DNA from: Rusavskia elegans
Taxonomy: Eukaryota; Ascomycota; Lecanoromycetes; Teloschistales; Teloschistaceae
Direction of reading: 5' to 3'
DNA: 64,000 nucleotides
Assembly: GCA_011316305.1 (NCBI GenBank)
Contig: SAUG01000096.1
Span: forward strand, 62,001-126,000
A model generated the notes under the pieces. That model was not told the DNA's origin. It made no database searches and saw nothing but the letters and a program-made list of their open reading frames with translations. Made by a program: the position numbers and the translations under genes. Below, in pieces: positions 36,559 through 48,001 of this stretch. Positions within the stretch are counted from its first letter, which is position 1; every line of letters begins with the position of its first letter.

Positions 36559-37092
36559 TATTATAAATATAGACAGCGTACTTTGAAAAAAATAGTAGTA
36601 TTTAATATAGCGCTAGATTTTCGATTACGCCTTAATAGGTAGGAATATATAGAACGGCCTAAATATTAGTACTAGCGAATATTTTAATAGTTTTAATAAG
36701 TAAATATTATAAGTACCTTTAAATTCAGTAGTTTTAATAAATAAATACTATAAATATCTTTAATTTTAGTAGTTTTAGTAAATTAATACTATAAGTACCT
36801 TTAATTTTAGAAGTTTTAGTAAATAAATACCTTAAAATAAAGCTATTTTAGTTATTTTAATCTAAAAATAATCTAAATAGTAGAAAATTTTATTTATCTA
36901 TATAGATCCCGAGCTTGACGCCTTTATAGCTTATATTTAATTTATTAGTTACTGCTATATATTATTCAAATAATCGAACTAACTTATTATTAATTAATTT
37001 AAATAATTACCCGTTATACCTCCGTTTATAGATGTACTAATAAATCCAATCTATTTTTAGAAATACCAGATTCTTTAGATAGCTCGATAATA
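36559..37092 (+). repeat. Right LTR of the gypsy element
   Basis: 534 bp, matching the left LTR throughout with many transitions. Its first dinucleotide reads TA where the left copy has TG, a RIP-type change. It ends GATAATA before the ATACT target copy. Confidence 0.8.
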
Positions 37093-37299
37093 ATACTATA
37101 ACTATAGAAATTAGAAAAATAATTAAAGAAATAGATAAAGGAAATTATAAAACGAATTGTATTTATATAATATTAAAAAAGGTAGTAGCGAAATAGAATA
37201 AAGAAATAGTTATTATAAAAAGAGATATTAAAAATATAAAAGTAAATTTATACTAGAATAGTCTCGGTTATTATACTATTACCGAGAAATTTCTAGTAG

Positions 37300-38700
37300 A
37301 TTTTATAAAAAATAATTAGTTTTATATATATATAGTTAATATCGATAACTATATTTGATATTTCTTTTTTATATATTTTAAAATAATCGGACTTTTTAGA
37401 CGATTTTAAAAGGTTTTTTTTCTAGATTCTATATATATAACTAATAAATACGGTCTATTTCTTTTATATATTAAAGGATTAAATAATCTATACGGTATAT
37501 TCTTTATTAAATATATCTTTTTTTTAACGAGATATTGATAGACTTTAAATAGTTTTTCGAAATAATAAAAAAGCATTTTATTAATTATAATATTTCTAGT
37601 CCTAAAATTTAGATAACCGATAAAAATATAGTATTCGCTAATACTATTAGAAACGTATTTTCCCGCGTTATATAGCTAATTTATAAATGATATATTAAAA
37701 AAATTATAGAAATTTATATAAAAAAGTATTTAAAAAAAGGAATAGTTATTAAAAAATCTAATTAAACCGATAGAAACCTAGTAGAATATGATAAAAGCTA
37801 TTTTAAAAAATAGAATAATATATAGAAAATTGTTATAGATACTTTTATAGTAGAAATCTTTAAAAACGTCTAGAATATTTTAAAGTTAATCTATAATTAT
37901 AAAAGACTAGAAAGATCTCTAAAATTTATTAAATATATTAAAAAGATCTAGATACCGTTTAAAAAAATTTTTATTAAATACTATATAGATCTTCTAAGAT
38001 ATTAGAATATAGTAGTAACGAGTACCATTAAAACTATCTATTATAGGTTAAAAAACCGATTAAAATCTTTTTAAAGCGATTTTTCTAGCGTTATATATAT
38101 TACTATTGGCTTTATTAATACATCTATTATAATATTCCTCTAGAATTCTAAAGCTATAAAGAATAGTATTTATATATACTATAAAATCTCTTTTTTCTAA
38201 CGTTTTCGACTCTAGATATTTCTATACGCCGTTAAAAAGATCTTTTAAATAATACGAAATAGTCTTCGATTACTACTATAGATATAAACGTTTCTCTGGG
38301 CTATATAAAAAGACTTTTAAATATATAATAGGATTCTGTTATTATTATAAAATTAACGATATAATTAATTATAATAGTAGCGATTTTAATTTATTTTAGC
38401 TTTATAAAAAAGATATCTCGCGCTATTAATAGTTCTATTTTCCGGTAAAAATATATCGGGAACTATAGAGCGATAATAAAAATAATAAAGATAATATATA
38501 TTCTAAAAAACTTTTAATTTTATATTACCGAAACGCTTTCCTACTTTTTTAAATTCTAGAACGCTTTATTTTATTCTCTCTATTATCTATATATATAAGC
38601 CGATTTTTAAATTCTATTTCTCTTTTATATAAACTAGCAGTCAAGCTAGCTATAAAAGGAAAGCCTAAAAAAAATAGAACTAAATAAAATCTTTTTCTAG
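37300..38700 (+). pseudogene. Relic of MULE transposase
   Basis: Plus-strand text broken by many stops keeps the order of a fungal MULE transposase. It has a segment around the first catalytic Asp region with NKYGLFLLYIKGLNN-like wording (37440-37480), then KIQITDKNIVFANTIRNVF followed by a W/Y-H-I-K region (37605-37710). A later stretch, IPFKKIFIKYYIDLL then NIVVTSTIK (37955-38040), corresponds to the region after the third acidic residue. Stop codons replace Gln or Trp codons throughout, as RIP causes. The family call is by pattern memory only. Confidence 0.62.
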
Positions 38701-39577
38701 AAAAATATATAGAGAAAAATTAATAGAAGAAAGTAATATAGAAAAAAAAAAGGTAGTAGTAAAAAAAAAGAAACCGCTAATAGTAGATAAAAAGGCGGAA
38801 GTAGTAGTTTAGACTATAAAAGAAAAAATAGAAAAGATATTAATAGTTACTAATAAAAAGATAGATAAAATTCGGTAGAAAACTTTTAAAAAAACTATTT
38901 CGAAAAGGAAAAAGCCTATAGTTAAAGATATATATAATATAAAATAATAGATATTTAGTAAAAAGATAAAAAGAAGGTATAGTAGAAATATATATAAAAG
39001 ATAAAAGCTAAAATAAATATAAAAAAAAAGATTTCTATTTTAGAAAATTCTTTTTCCGATAATTTTATTTTCTAGTAATATCGGCTACGATACTATTAAT
39101 TTAGTAAAAATTTCGATAACTAGATTCTAGAATTTATATCTCTTCCTAGTAATTTTCTAAAATCTAATTTCCTACTATTTAATACTATTTTCCAGAAGAT
39201 TATTTAATATAAACGAGACCGGCGCTTTTAGACGAAGGTAACTATAATAACTATAGCGGCGAAAGTAATAGCAGCGAGACTTTATCTAGATAACGGCTTT
39301 CTATTAAAAGATTAGATATTTAAAATAGAATTATATACGTGCAAGGATATAGAATATATAATATTAAGAAAAAAGATAGTAGAAAAGAGAAAATAGTAAA
39401 CGCCGATCTTTATTATTAATTATTATTCTTTTTATAAATAGAGAAAGATAATCCTATCTATACTATCTATATATGTATTTTCCTTTTTCTTATTATTAGA
39501 TAACTTCTAGATTATCTAGGCAGGTCGCGTTTATAGGTAATAGGCGCTATATTAGCATTTTCTAAAATCGATTTGAA

Positions 39578-39736
39578 GCCGGTTTTAGCTATTTTAGCCG
39601 TCTTAGCCGGGTCTTAGCCGGTATAGCTAAAAGCGGCTTATAAACGGCTTATTAACCGGTTTCGGGTATACCCGAAGCTGTATAGCTACGCGACTAAGAC
39701 GGCTAAACGGCTAAAACGACTAAAACCGACTAAAAA
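39578..39736. repeat. GC-richer imperfect inverted repeat inside the AT-rich block
   Basis: The left arm (about 39578-39620, GGTTTTAGCTATTTTAGCCG then TCTTAGCCG) and the right arm (about 39690-39730) are inverted copies. Between them lies a perfect 16-bp palindrome TTCGGGTATACCCGAA (39661-39676). The segment has clearly more G+C than its surroundings. It could be a small separate insertion or a subterminal structure of the MULE. Confidence 0.55.
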
Positions 39737-40759
39737 GATTTAGAAATTCGATTTTAAATTTATTTAAGTCCTTTTTAGTTAATAGGCCTATATACGCCTA
39801 TATATACCGCTAGACTAGCTTTATTTAGATCGAAAATATTAGGTTTTTCTACTAGAATCTAACTAGATTAGGTCTAGTATAGTTTATTAAATAGATATTC
39901 GATTTCCGTTATTCCCGTTTTTAGCGACGGCCGCTAAATTTTATTTTCGAGTTAGATTATATAGATTTATTTTTAGCTTATATATAGATTCTATTTTAGG
40001 CTATTTACTAAATAGATATTCGTACTATAGATACTATTAAAGTTTTAATCTATCGAAAATCTTTTTTTTAGATTTTTAGATTATTTGAATTTTTGGATTA
40101 TTTAGATTGAAATAGCTGTTAGCCGGTTTAATCTAAAAATCCATTTTAGAATTCGCTGATATAAAGCCTAGAAAAGTAGATATTTCGTAATAAACAGTCT
40201 CTATTTAATAGGTAGCTATTATTTTTTTAGAATAACAGAAAGATAATAGTAGTAAATAGTAGAAAAGATTCGAGTAGTAGAGAAAACCTTTAACTACAAG
40301 TGTTATTTTATAGGCTTCTATATAATCTAATTAGCTCTATTTAAATATTTAAATAAAACCTAAATTAAATAAATTAATTATTAAATAAATATACTAATTA
40401 GAATATAGATAAATAAAATAAATAGACGGATAGAAAGAGAGGGATTCTATAGTATAGATTTAAATACGGAGTTTTTATAGAACTAACTCTATTTAAAAGA
40501 TATTTCTATTAACTTTTAATAGTAAAATATTTTCTATAATCGAAATAAACGAAGTTTAGAAAATATTATATATTTAGTTTTTATCGCGTATACTAGCTTC
40601 TTTTAGATCTAATAGTATATATATATAGTTAAAATATTTAAAAGTTTTAGCTCTAAAGTTTATATATATAGTATATAGTATAAGATTAAAAAAAGTAATT
40701 AAAGAAGAGGGATCTCGATAAGGTTATTTATAATATACGGGGTTAGCCCTAACCCTAAA

Positions 40760-40807
40760 GTATAGCGTGGATTTATTACATCGCGTGGTATGGAGCTATC
40801 CCGTGCC
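40760..40807 (-). repeat. Right terminal inverted repeat of the MULE
   Basis: 48 bp, inverse of the left repeat with three transitions. Just inside it is a short CCCTAACCCTAAA tract that resembles telomere repeat but is only two units long. Confidence 0.88.
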
Positions 40808-40815
40808 GAATATTG
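40808..40815. repeat. Right 8-bp target-site duplication (GAATATTG)
   Basis: Identical to 29704-29711 and directly abutting the right terminal inverted repeat. Confidence 0.85.
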
Positions 40816-41494
40816 AGGGGTCCAGCAGATGGCATCGACAAATCGGCCAGAGTAGCCATTGCACATTACAGAAATGTCTAGAGAAGCGACGGCCAAGACA
40901 TACGAGTAGGGAACTTGCAGGAGAACATACGTTGTGAACAACTTGCAGAATATTGTATGCATTATTCCCATCCGAAATGGACGACTTGCAGAACATTGCA
41001 TGCATTCCGATATGAAGGAATTACGAGTGGACGAACTTGAGAAAAAAGAACAGGGAGCGGGAAGTTGTAGAGGATCTTTGTGAAAAGGGCAGATGGCAGG
41101 GATATTGTAGTGGAATGATTTTGTACCACTGGCACTGTAGTAGCGGCTATTCAGCGCTACCTTTTATCTTGCCCACCTTTATCGATTGTGTCGTCTCGAA
41201 GTCGCCATTACCGCCCGTGAGAACTTCGAATATAACTTTCCAGAAATACCCAGTATCGGGATATATATCCTTTCCTCAACCAGTCTGAGAAAACGTCTAT
41301 CTCGATGAGTAGCTTCGACTTGATCTCCCTACAGCGCATCGATTCAAGGCACGTTTTGACCAAACCACGATGTTCAGCAAGGGGCGCGATCTTGTATGGG
41401 GTATCATGTGTATTTTCTCGGCAATACGATTATTATTTACTGCCATGTCGAGCGGCCGTGACGGGTTTCCCTCTATATGTCTTCCTCCAGCTTG
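40816..41494. other. Gene-free flank between MULE and RSR1-like gene
   Basis: No supported gene. An imperfect direct repeat (ACTTGCAGAAYATTGYATGC) occurs at about 40942 and 40983, the copies differing by transitions. Normal base composition resumes immediately at the element border. Confidence 0.45.
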
Positions 41495-42497
41495 TCATAA
41501 GATCGAACAACTGATCCCTTGCGGCCGCTGCGATCTTCCACGTGGTCGCTTGTGGTGATGCCCTTTGTGTCTATGACTGGGTCTGTCACGCTGCCTCCGG
41601 GACCCTCGTTCCATGTCCCTGATTGTTGAAGTTGCGGCATCTTTGCGAATTATCTGCCTGCAGAGATCCACAAAGGCCTCGTCCACATTTGCCCTTCTCC
41701 TGGCGCTCGTTTCGTAGTAATGTACGTTGCCCCAGCTTTGGCTAACGGCGAAGGCTCGCGCTCTGGACACCACTCGCTCGTCGTCCAGGTCGGATTTGTT
41801 GCCCACAATAACCAACGGTACTTGGGGGTCGTCTTTGATCCGGACGATTTGGTCTCGGAGTTCGTGAAGCTCGGTGAGTGAACTAAGGGAGGTAATGGAG
41901 AAGACGAGGAGGAAGCCTTGACCGGATTTCATGTAGAGCTCTCGCATGGCAGCTGATCGCTGTCTCAGCAAGATTTTCTATTCTTCGAGACGAAGGATGG
42001 ACTCACTGAACTGCTCGGTACCAGCTGTATCCAGACTATACACCGTCAGTGCTCCGTCATGGAAGTCGAAATGACGCACTGTACATCTCGAGTATGCATT
42101 GTTTTCCCTTGATCGATGTAAGCTTTCGATTCGGACACCAAGCGGGCGGCACGAAGGAAACGCACATCAACTTCGATCTGCTTTCGGTAGGAATCCTCAA
42201 TGGTTGGGTCATAGCTCTCGATCCACACGTTCTGGACGAACTGGGCTGCAGGGTCATCAGTCATTGTATGGCGAAGAGGGGGCCGTGCGAAGATGTGGAC
42301 CTGTCAAGCAACTTTTGCCCACGCCCCCTATCCTCTCCACAGTCAGTGAGGTTCCCACCGGGCTTTTCGGGGTGACAGGTAGTACCGGCTCCGAGGACAA
42401 CGATGTGGTACTCCCTCCTCGACACAATGTCAGCTTGGTCGGTAGCGCAGCTGGAGGATGGTGGACGGCGAACCTCTGCGACATTACGAATTATCAA
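41495..42497 (-). CDS. RSR1: Ras-family GTPase Rsr1/Bud1 (Rap1-like)
   Basis: Small GTPase controlling polarity and septation upstream of Cdc42 at the plasma membrane. Six exons (42497-42386, 42327-42301, 42245-42166, 42107-42085, 42035-42007, 41952-41495) close in frame to about 242 residues. G1 reads [15 protein letters not shown] across two introns. The effector region is [15 protein letters not shown]3 is LDTAGTEQF across two tiny exons of 23 and 29 nt, G4 is NKSD and G5 is ETSARR. The C-terminus is basic and ends CSIL, a CAAX box whose Leu predicts geranylgeranylation. About 28 residues precede the usual REYHIVVLG start, so the true ATG may lie in another exon. Confidence 0.9.
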
Positions 42498-43839
42498 TTA
42501 TGTTCCAGGGTGATAGGTATTCTTGCAACAGCGGCACGGTCGTTGAGCTCATGGGATGCCCCGCGCACAACAATGGAGTTGAGCGGTGAGTGCTGCGGCT
42601 GAAGGAATCATGGAACTGGCGAGTTGAACGGCGTGGCAGTGGTGATATCAAGCCGAGGAGCAGCTCATCAGGCGCTTCGGTGCAGCCAGCTGATCAGCGG
42701 GAAGGGTAGTGGTGAAAGATGGGGAAGATGGAGGATTGCTGTCAAGTCAAGGCGAAAGAAGTCGTCAGTGTAGCCGCCATTGCTAGATTCGTCAGTGGAG
42801 GGAGGAGTCAAGGTGCGTGCAATGGCTATGGAGCGCTTCCAATGATTGAATCTAGAAATCCGGGAACTAAAATCCAAAAAGCCGGAAGCGAGAGGCGGAC
42901 AATTCCCGCTTGGGATTCCATCCACCCTCTTGGCTCCACTCTGGGTTTGGAGTGTTCCGTCTCCTGTTCCTTTCCGATCCGGATCAACGTTTCTAAGGTT
43001 CTCTTCGCCCTTGGCTTGCATTATTACCCACGGGATAAATATAGACACTCCAGAATCCTTCTACGGCCGTGACCATTGATGCTGGTAGATAACGCACATT
43101 TCATGCCAGACTACTATCTCGAGTGCCACATGGAGACTCGAAAAGGTAACGGTCCTCGCTCCTCCTTCCTTTCTGGACTGTCACACAACATCATTTCCCA
43201 AAGATTCATGCTGGAGGCAGATACTTCGGGTCACCAAACTCATCATGAACCTCTAGCAGCATATGACCCACTTCAAGCACGAACCATTTGCTCGGCATAA
43301 CCTCGTTTGGGTGAACTAGCTGCTCTCATCTATGGTAACGGTTTTCTCCATGTTTCACATGTGGTCTTCGATCTACCGAAGCCATCATATCCAAGTCTCG
43401 ATAAATCGAGTACCGTGCCTTGATATCTAGTGCAGCATGTCGTTTCCCATGACTTTGTGTTCGAGGCAAAAGGGTACCACCTCGACAATCATGACCAGTC
43501 GTCGAATGCATCGACCTATCTGACTCCATTCCGATCGGAGTTTCACTACGAGAAACCGACGTCGTGCCAATTCCAATTCCAATTCCAAATCCAATATCAG
43601 TTCCTTCCATCGTAAAGCCACATCTCTCCTAGCTTGAGCCTGAGCGCAAGTCAGCCTGTCCAAGGATCATAGATCTCTCTTGTCGCTGAAACCTTCTGTG
43701 CAGCGCCAGAGCCATTATGATATTAGTGTTTGTCAACGTTCCTTAGATGACGTCATGTCTTTTTGCTCTTCTTCGTGTTGGTATAGAGGGGCAGCAGTCC
43801 ATCAAGTCGTACTGAAAGTCAGTTGAAAATATTACCAAT
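42498..43839. other. Intergenic interval, divergent promoters
   Basis: Contains the RSR1 upstream region and the promoter of the hydrolase gene at 43840. Frames up to 126 codons on both strands show no domain. A short AATTCC-type run lies near 43566-43590. Confidence 0.4.
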
Positions 43840-44942
43840 ATGTCTCCTCCTTCATATGATGGCACTGGAGTCGAATACTATACAATTCCCTCTTTCAAGT
43901 TCGTCTCTGGTTCTTCAATCGATATCCGTATCGCCTACAGATGCTTCAACCCCTCCGCCCCAAAAACAGTCTGCATCCCAACCTGCTATGGCGGCCGTAT
44001 CAACACCACTTTATCCTTCACAGCCGAAGATCAAGCCCTCCGCTCTTACCGCGTCATCGTGGTCGCCATGCTCGGCAACGGTGAATCCTCATCTCCATCC
44101 AACCACCCAAATTTCTCCAAAGACCTCGACTACCGCGACTGCATCAACGCACAGTACCAACTCCTGACAAACCACCTCAACATCAAAGAGCTCGAAGCTG
44201 TCATCGGATTCTCCATGGGCGGCCAGCAAGCTTACCATTGGGCGTGCATGTATCCCCTATTCATGAAATATGCAGTCCCAATCTGCACCTCTGCCAAAAC
44301 GAGCCTCCATAATTACGCATTCTTAGAAGGACCAAAAGCCGCACTGTCCAACAGTATCGACTACGAAGACGGTTCTTATCGGACAAAGGGTATCAAACCG
44401 ACCCGAGGCCTGCGTGCGTTTGGAAGAACGTATTGCGCGTGGGCGATGAGTGCACCTTGGTTCAGACAGAGGCAATTCGAGAAATTGGGCTTCAGTAATG
44501 TCGAGGATTTCATAAAGTCGAACTGGGAAGATGCGTTCGAGGCGTGGGATCCTGAGGATTTGCTCATCCTGGCCCGGATGTGGCAGGCTGGTGATATTGG
44601 TAAGACTCGTGAGGATAGGGATTACTTGAAGGCTCTGGAGGCCATCGAGGCCAAGGTGCTGGTGATGCCGTCGCGCACGGATACTTATTTTCCGTGAGCT
44701 TTTCGACTCTGGTTGTGCACATTGGTGCCGAATGCTGACGCACCGTTAGGCCAGAGGACAGCGAAACCGAAGTACAACATTTGAAGCGTGGTGAGTTGGC
44801 CGTTATTGAGACTGTATGGGGTCATATGGCTGGTGGCGGAGCGAATGAGGACGATACACTATGGATGAATGACAGGATAGCAAAATTCATAGGCACTCAA
44901 CCGTCGCTGGTAGGTAATCTCAAGGAGACTAGCCTCGAGTAA
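43840..44942 (+). CDS. Alpha/beta hydrolase, homoserine acetyltransferase (MET2)-like
   Basis: Protein of 348 residues in two exons (43840-44693 and 44750-44942), joined across a Pro codon (CC|G). The fold pattern is that of homoserine O-acetyltransferase relatives. It shows the nucleophile elbow VIGFSMGGQQAYHW (Ser125), a catalytic Asp in PSRTDTYF (Asp281) and a catalytic His in VWGHMAGG (His310). An early LGNGESSSPSNHP segment matches the family's loop after strand 4. True MET2 is longer; these shorter fungal relatives often lie in metabolite loci and may act on other acyl acceptors. The substrate is therefore open. Confidence 0.85.
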
Positions 44943-45374
44943 ATGTATACATACAGAACCAGTCCATTTTAGTAAGTTACCATGTACTTTGAAATCCCTC
45001 CCGCTACAAGTGCCATGTATGTTGTTCGATTGCCGGCCCATGCTTGCTTGCTTTACAAGTCACCTCAAATATCTGTCAGTCTTTTATTGGTGAGCCGTCG
45101 GTACGGTGGAGCTCTTGCTGTTTTGGTTGACCGGATGATGTTGTTTTAAGATCATGCCCGAACCAAATGGCGTGTCTCTGCTGCTCGGTTATACAATGTA
45201 TAGAATTTGTAAGTTGCTTCTTCTTGTATTATTCATTGGGAGAGCTATATGCTTTCCTTAGCGTTGGGGACGACTCAAATCGACTGCTAAGGAAAAACAT
45301 TTAGCAGGCGATATACTGCTGAGATGGAGTACCGAATAAAGGATGAGAGCGAAGAGACCATCAATACCTGCATT
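44943..45374. other. Convergent 3' spacer, no gene
   Basis: AT-rich spacer between the hydrolase and the oxidoreductase pseudogene; no motif recognised. Confidence 0.4.
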
Positions 45375-46645
45375 TCAAAGCTTCTCTTCAGGTCTCTCCA
45401 AGAGAGTGGCGCTCTTAAGTGCATGGCCATCCCGACCGAGAGAAAACAATGAGAGATCAAGGTCAGGCTTTTCTCCACAAATTAGTTGAGCCATAAGTTT
45501 TCCGGTACCCATACCCAGAGTTAACCCATACGACCCATGACCCCAACGGACAAGAACTCCGCTTGACGACTTCGGGTTTGATGCTGAAATCGTAAGGTCA
45601 CCAGTCAAGTCTGATGGCTTGACATCCGAGATAACGGGTATTCCAGATATTGTTGCAGGTCTGAAAGCTCGGCCTTTGCTCACAAGCTGAAGCCTGTCCC
45701 GATGCTTCTCCGTGCAGCTGCATGTGGAATTTAGCCATTTGTGGGCACGGCCAAGGAGCTCTTCAATGATGTCTCTGTCGGGATCGGCGGTTTGGCCCGG
45801 TGGTGGAAGAAAAGCAGTGTCGTTTCGAGCGGCAAACTCCATTTCCTCGCCGTCGGAGGCTTCAAACGAGACGTAAGCAACGCTTTTTGCTGTCGTTGGG
45901 CATGGGTTCTTGCACACAATCCAGTCTCCACCGTTGGTAGTAGATTGGAGGTCGATTGGGGAAGAAGGAAACAGCGTCCTGTAGACAATCGGGGTCCATG
46001 GTCCGCAAGCAAGCAATAGCCTGGTGCAATAGATCGGTACAGCAGTTAGGTCTTCTCTCAAGCAAAAAACAGCCTGCACTCTGTTCTCCGAAGACAGATC
46101 AGCGTATATCGCTTTCAAGCTTGTCTCAATCTCTACTCCTGGCTCGAGGCACTGAGCTGTGAGCCAATTACCTATGCCTGCTGGGTTACTGCGGCATTCA
46201 TAATGTCAGGTCCCAAAAGGCAGGCATAATCCGTCGAAAGATATACACTGTAGCATTACACCTTCTTAGTATGTTCTCATCGACATCCCAAGTCGGCTCT
46301 GCTCGAATCCAACCTAGAAGTGTCTCAGTTCCGTGGCCACTACCTGACTTCACCCCGAAGAATGAGTGTTTCATACCCTGTTGTGTTCCTGAACTCTTCA
46401 CCTTCCGCCTGAGCTGCCCAAAGATCGAAAGAGTATTTGCCAAGACGCAGAAGTGGCTGTGTTTCTTTCTCTGGAAGGCCATAGTGAAAACAGCCCGTGC
46501 AGTTAGAAGAACTGGCTGCAAAAGGTTTGTCGAATGGGTCGACGACAACGATTCTCATCTGTATTGGTGCGTTGGAGAATGACTGAGCAAGATTATACGG
46601 TACAGAGGCCAATGGATCCTCCGCCGACGATCACAACGGTTATCG
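45375..46645 (-). pseudogene. FAD-dependent amine/amino-acid oxidoreductase (DAO family), multiply frameshifted
   Basis: The minus strand reads a dinucleotide-binding start VVIVGGGSIGL, then shifts frame within a few codons to YNLAQSFSNAPIQMRIVVVD. It shifts again near 46370 to FGVKSGSGHGTETLLGWIR, and later resumes as NWLTAQCLEPGVEIETSLK and a long intact C-terminal half (46118-45375) with ACGPWTPI, KGRAFRPATISGIPVI and WGHGSYGLTLGMGTGK. The last two match the FAD-binding C-terminal motif of DAO-family enzymes. At least three frame breaks are not explained by introns. No clear start codon remains. A long open 3' half suggests recent loss. Confidence 0.7.
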
Positions 46646-46805
46646 ACGCTTCCTACCAACTGAGGCGGATTCAAGTCCTATCTACCTGGATACATCAACT
46701 CAGTATGGGTCTTCTCATCGGATTACCTCAACGATCCAGCCTATGTTAATTACGAGATCATCAAAGACGAGCTCGACCAGATGCACTTGGACGTGCGCCC
46801 ATACT

Positions 46806-47159
46806 TCAAATCGGTCCTTTCTGAAAACGAAACCTGGCGGACATTCCAAACTCATCGTCTTCGAAGTGGATCCGCAATCCATCGGGCGATGTGCAAAAGT
46901 GTAGCCTGAAAGAAGGAGTCTTGTCTAGCAGACTTACTCCATGCAATCCAGAAGAGCACCGCCAATCGCTATTACATTGGCGGTATGGAAAGGTGTTAAC
47001 TAAAAATAATCTTTCTAATCGTGTTAGCGGATCTAGTCTTATTGCCCTTGGCGGATCTGCGAACGGGAGATGCTGGACTACAACTACATCCCAGTTGAGA
47101 GTTTCTTGAATTAATGAGGGTGATATGTAGCAGCCAGGAGATCGTTCCCAGTCGGCCAT
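46806..47159 (-). other. Unidentified 117-codon open frame downstream of the carrier domain
   Basis: An open frame starting MADWERSPGCYI, with a DVVVVQHLPFADPP segment, looks more coding-like than its surroundings. It may belong to the same locus as the carrier domain at 47395-47682 on the same strand. I do not recognise a domain, and frames between the two do not join cleanly. It may be a remnant of a larger enzyme or chance. Confidence 0.25.
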
Positions 47160-47394
47160 GCTATCGATTGTGATAACACCTGAAACAAGCAGCCGTCTTG
47201 GGTAAGGGCCTCAACGAAATTTGTCCGGGGTATGGTATTTCGATTGCGTCTGAACTCGGGTGCAGTATGGGTACTGGACGTGTCTTACGTGCCTGACTCC
47301 GATAACCAGGAAATCGGTCAAAGCGCCCTGCTCCTTCGTCCGGACCAAGAGACGGATCCGAAATTGAATACTGGTATAGACATCCTCCATCATA

Positions 47395-47682
47395 TCAATG
47401 AAACCATAATTCCTTGGCGCAGCTCTGAACTATTGCAACATCAAGCCCTTCTGCAGCATTAGGTCCTGATGCTACTTTCTGTAGCATGATACACCGAGCA
47501 GCTATGTCAATGAGTTTGACCGCTTGTGCATCGAGAGCAAATTCTGATTCCAAGGCTGTGGTGACAACGTGCATTGCCAAAAAGGAGTCGCCGCTCATCT
47601 CGAAGCGACCGCCGTTGTCGTGGATGCTGTCTTCCTCTACGCCCAGCGCCTTGAACCAGATCTTGCGTAGTTCCACTGTCAT
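47395..47682 (-). CDS. Stand-alone 4'-phosphopantetheine carrier domain (PCP/ACP-like)
   Basis: Open frame of 95 codons starting MTVELRKIWFKALGV. It matches a thiolation domain: LRKIW...LGVEEDSI, then GGRFEMSGDSFLAMHVV, where Ser in GDS is the phosphopantetheine site, and a helix ending LIDIAARC. Carrier domains hold intermediates in non-ribosomal peptide or polyketide synthesis. Here it is either a free-standing protein or the surviving piece of a broken NRPS-like gene. Nearby frames on the same strand do not show intact adenylation or condensation domains. The start codon lies right at the domain edge. Confidence 0.55.
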   Translation of the reverse strand: MTVELRKIWFKALGVEEDSIHDNGGRFEMSGDSFLAMHVVTTALESEFALDAQAVKLIDIAARCIMLQKVASGPNAAEGLDVAIVQSCAKELWFH

Positions 47683-48001
47683 GGTATTCTACTCGGCAGG
47701 TCAAATAACGATAGCGATAACCGTGAGGCCTAGCCTAGACAAAGAACTTGCATGCTGCAGGAGTACAAAGCGGGTTGCAGATGTTGACTGAGGAGTGATT
47801 TGACTTGGTGCCTCCACGTACGTGTGAAGCAATGGCCAACATTCGCGACACTCGCTGACAAAGGCGAAGCACTTCAATTGATGTTGGCGCCAACGGAGGA
47901 ACCAGTGCGACAGCGTCGTCAGATTGATATCTTGATTGTCGTAAGGTCGATGTGCAGCAAATCGAGGGACAGGATTGTTTCGAAAGCCGCAAATTACACT
48001 C

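Larger units (their letters stand above)
30359..37092 (+). mobile_element. Full-length Ty3/gypsy LTR retrotransposon, RIP-ruined
   Basis: 6,734 bp with two LTRs and a 5-bp target duplication (ATATT at 30354-30358, ATACT at 37093-37097, one C-to-T apart). In plus orientation, a relic of the gag zinc knuckle lies near 31776-31805. Relics of reverse transcriptase and RNase H (about 33470-34600) and an integrase-like stretch downstream follow, in the gag-pol order of Ty3/gypsy. A purine-rich tract precedes the right LTR. Every coding segment is broken by in-frame stops created by C-to-T and G-to-A changes. It inserted into the MULE after that element had arrived. Confidence 0.85.
29712..40807 (+). 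mobile_element. MULE-type DNA transposon, RIP-inactivated, carrying a nested retrotransposon
   Basis: The element is 11,096 bp long. It starts GGCACGGGATAGCTCCA and ends with the inverse of the same sequence; 48-bp terminal inverted repeats differ only by three transitions. An 8-bp duplication (GAATATTG) flanks it. The interior is extremely AT-rich, with stop codons in all frames and no frame longer than about 60 codons across some 10.9 kb. Without the nested gypsy element the host would be about 4.36 kb. A degraded MULE transposase lies in the right half. The TIR length, TSD length and transposase type agree with a Mutator-like element. Confidence 0.85.

Noticed and set aside
29760..40759. 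Centromere or AT-rich isochore without transposons
   Set aside because: LTRs, TIRs, TSDs and recognisable RT and transposase relics explain the whole composition as RIP-mutated mobile DNA.
40748..40760. CCCTAACCCTAAA tract as a telomere remnant
   Set aside because: Only two units, inside the right end of the MULE next to its TIR; no further telomere repeats.
29712..40807. hAT superfamily for the outer element (8-bp TSD)
   Set aside because: An 8-bp TSD alone would fit hAT, but the 48-bp TIRs and the transposase relic resemble MULE, for which 8-11 bp duplications are usual.
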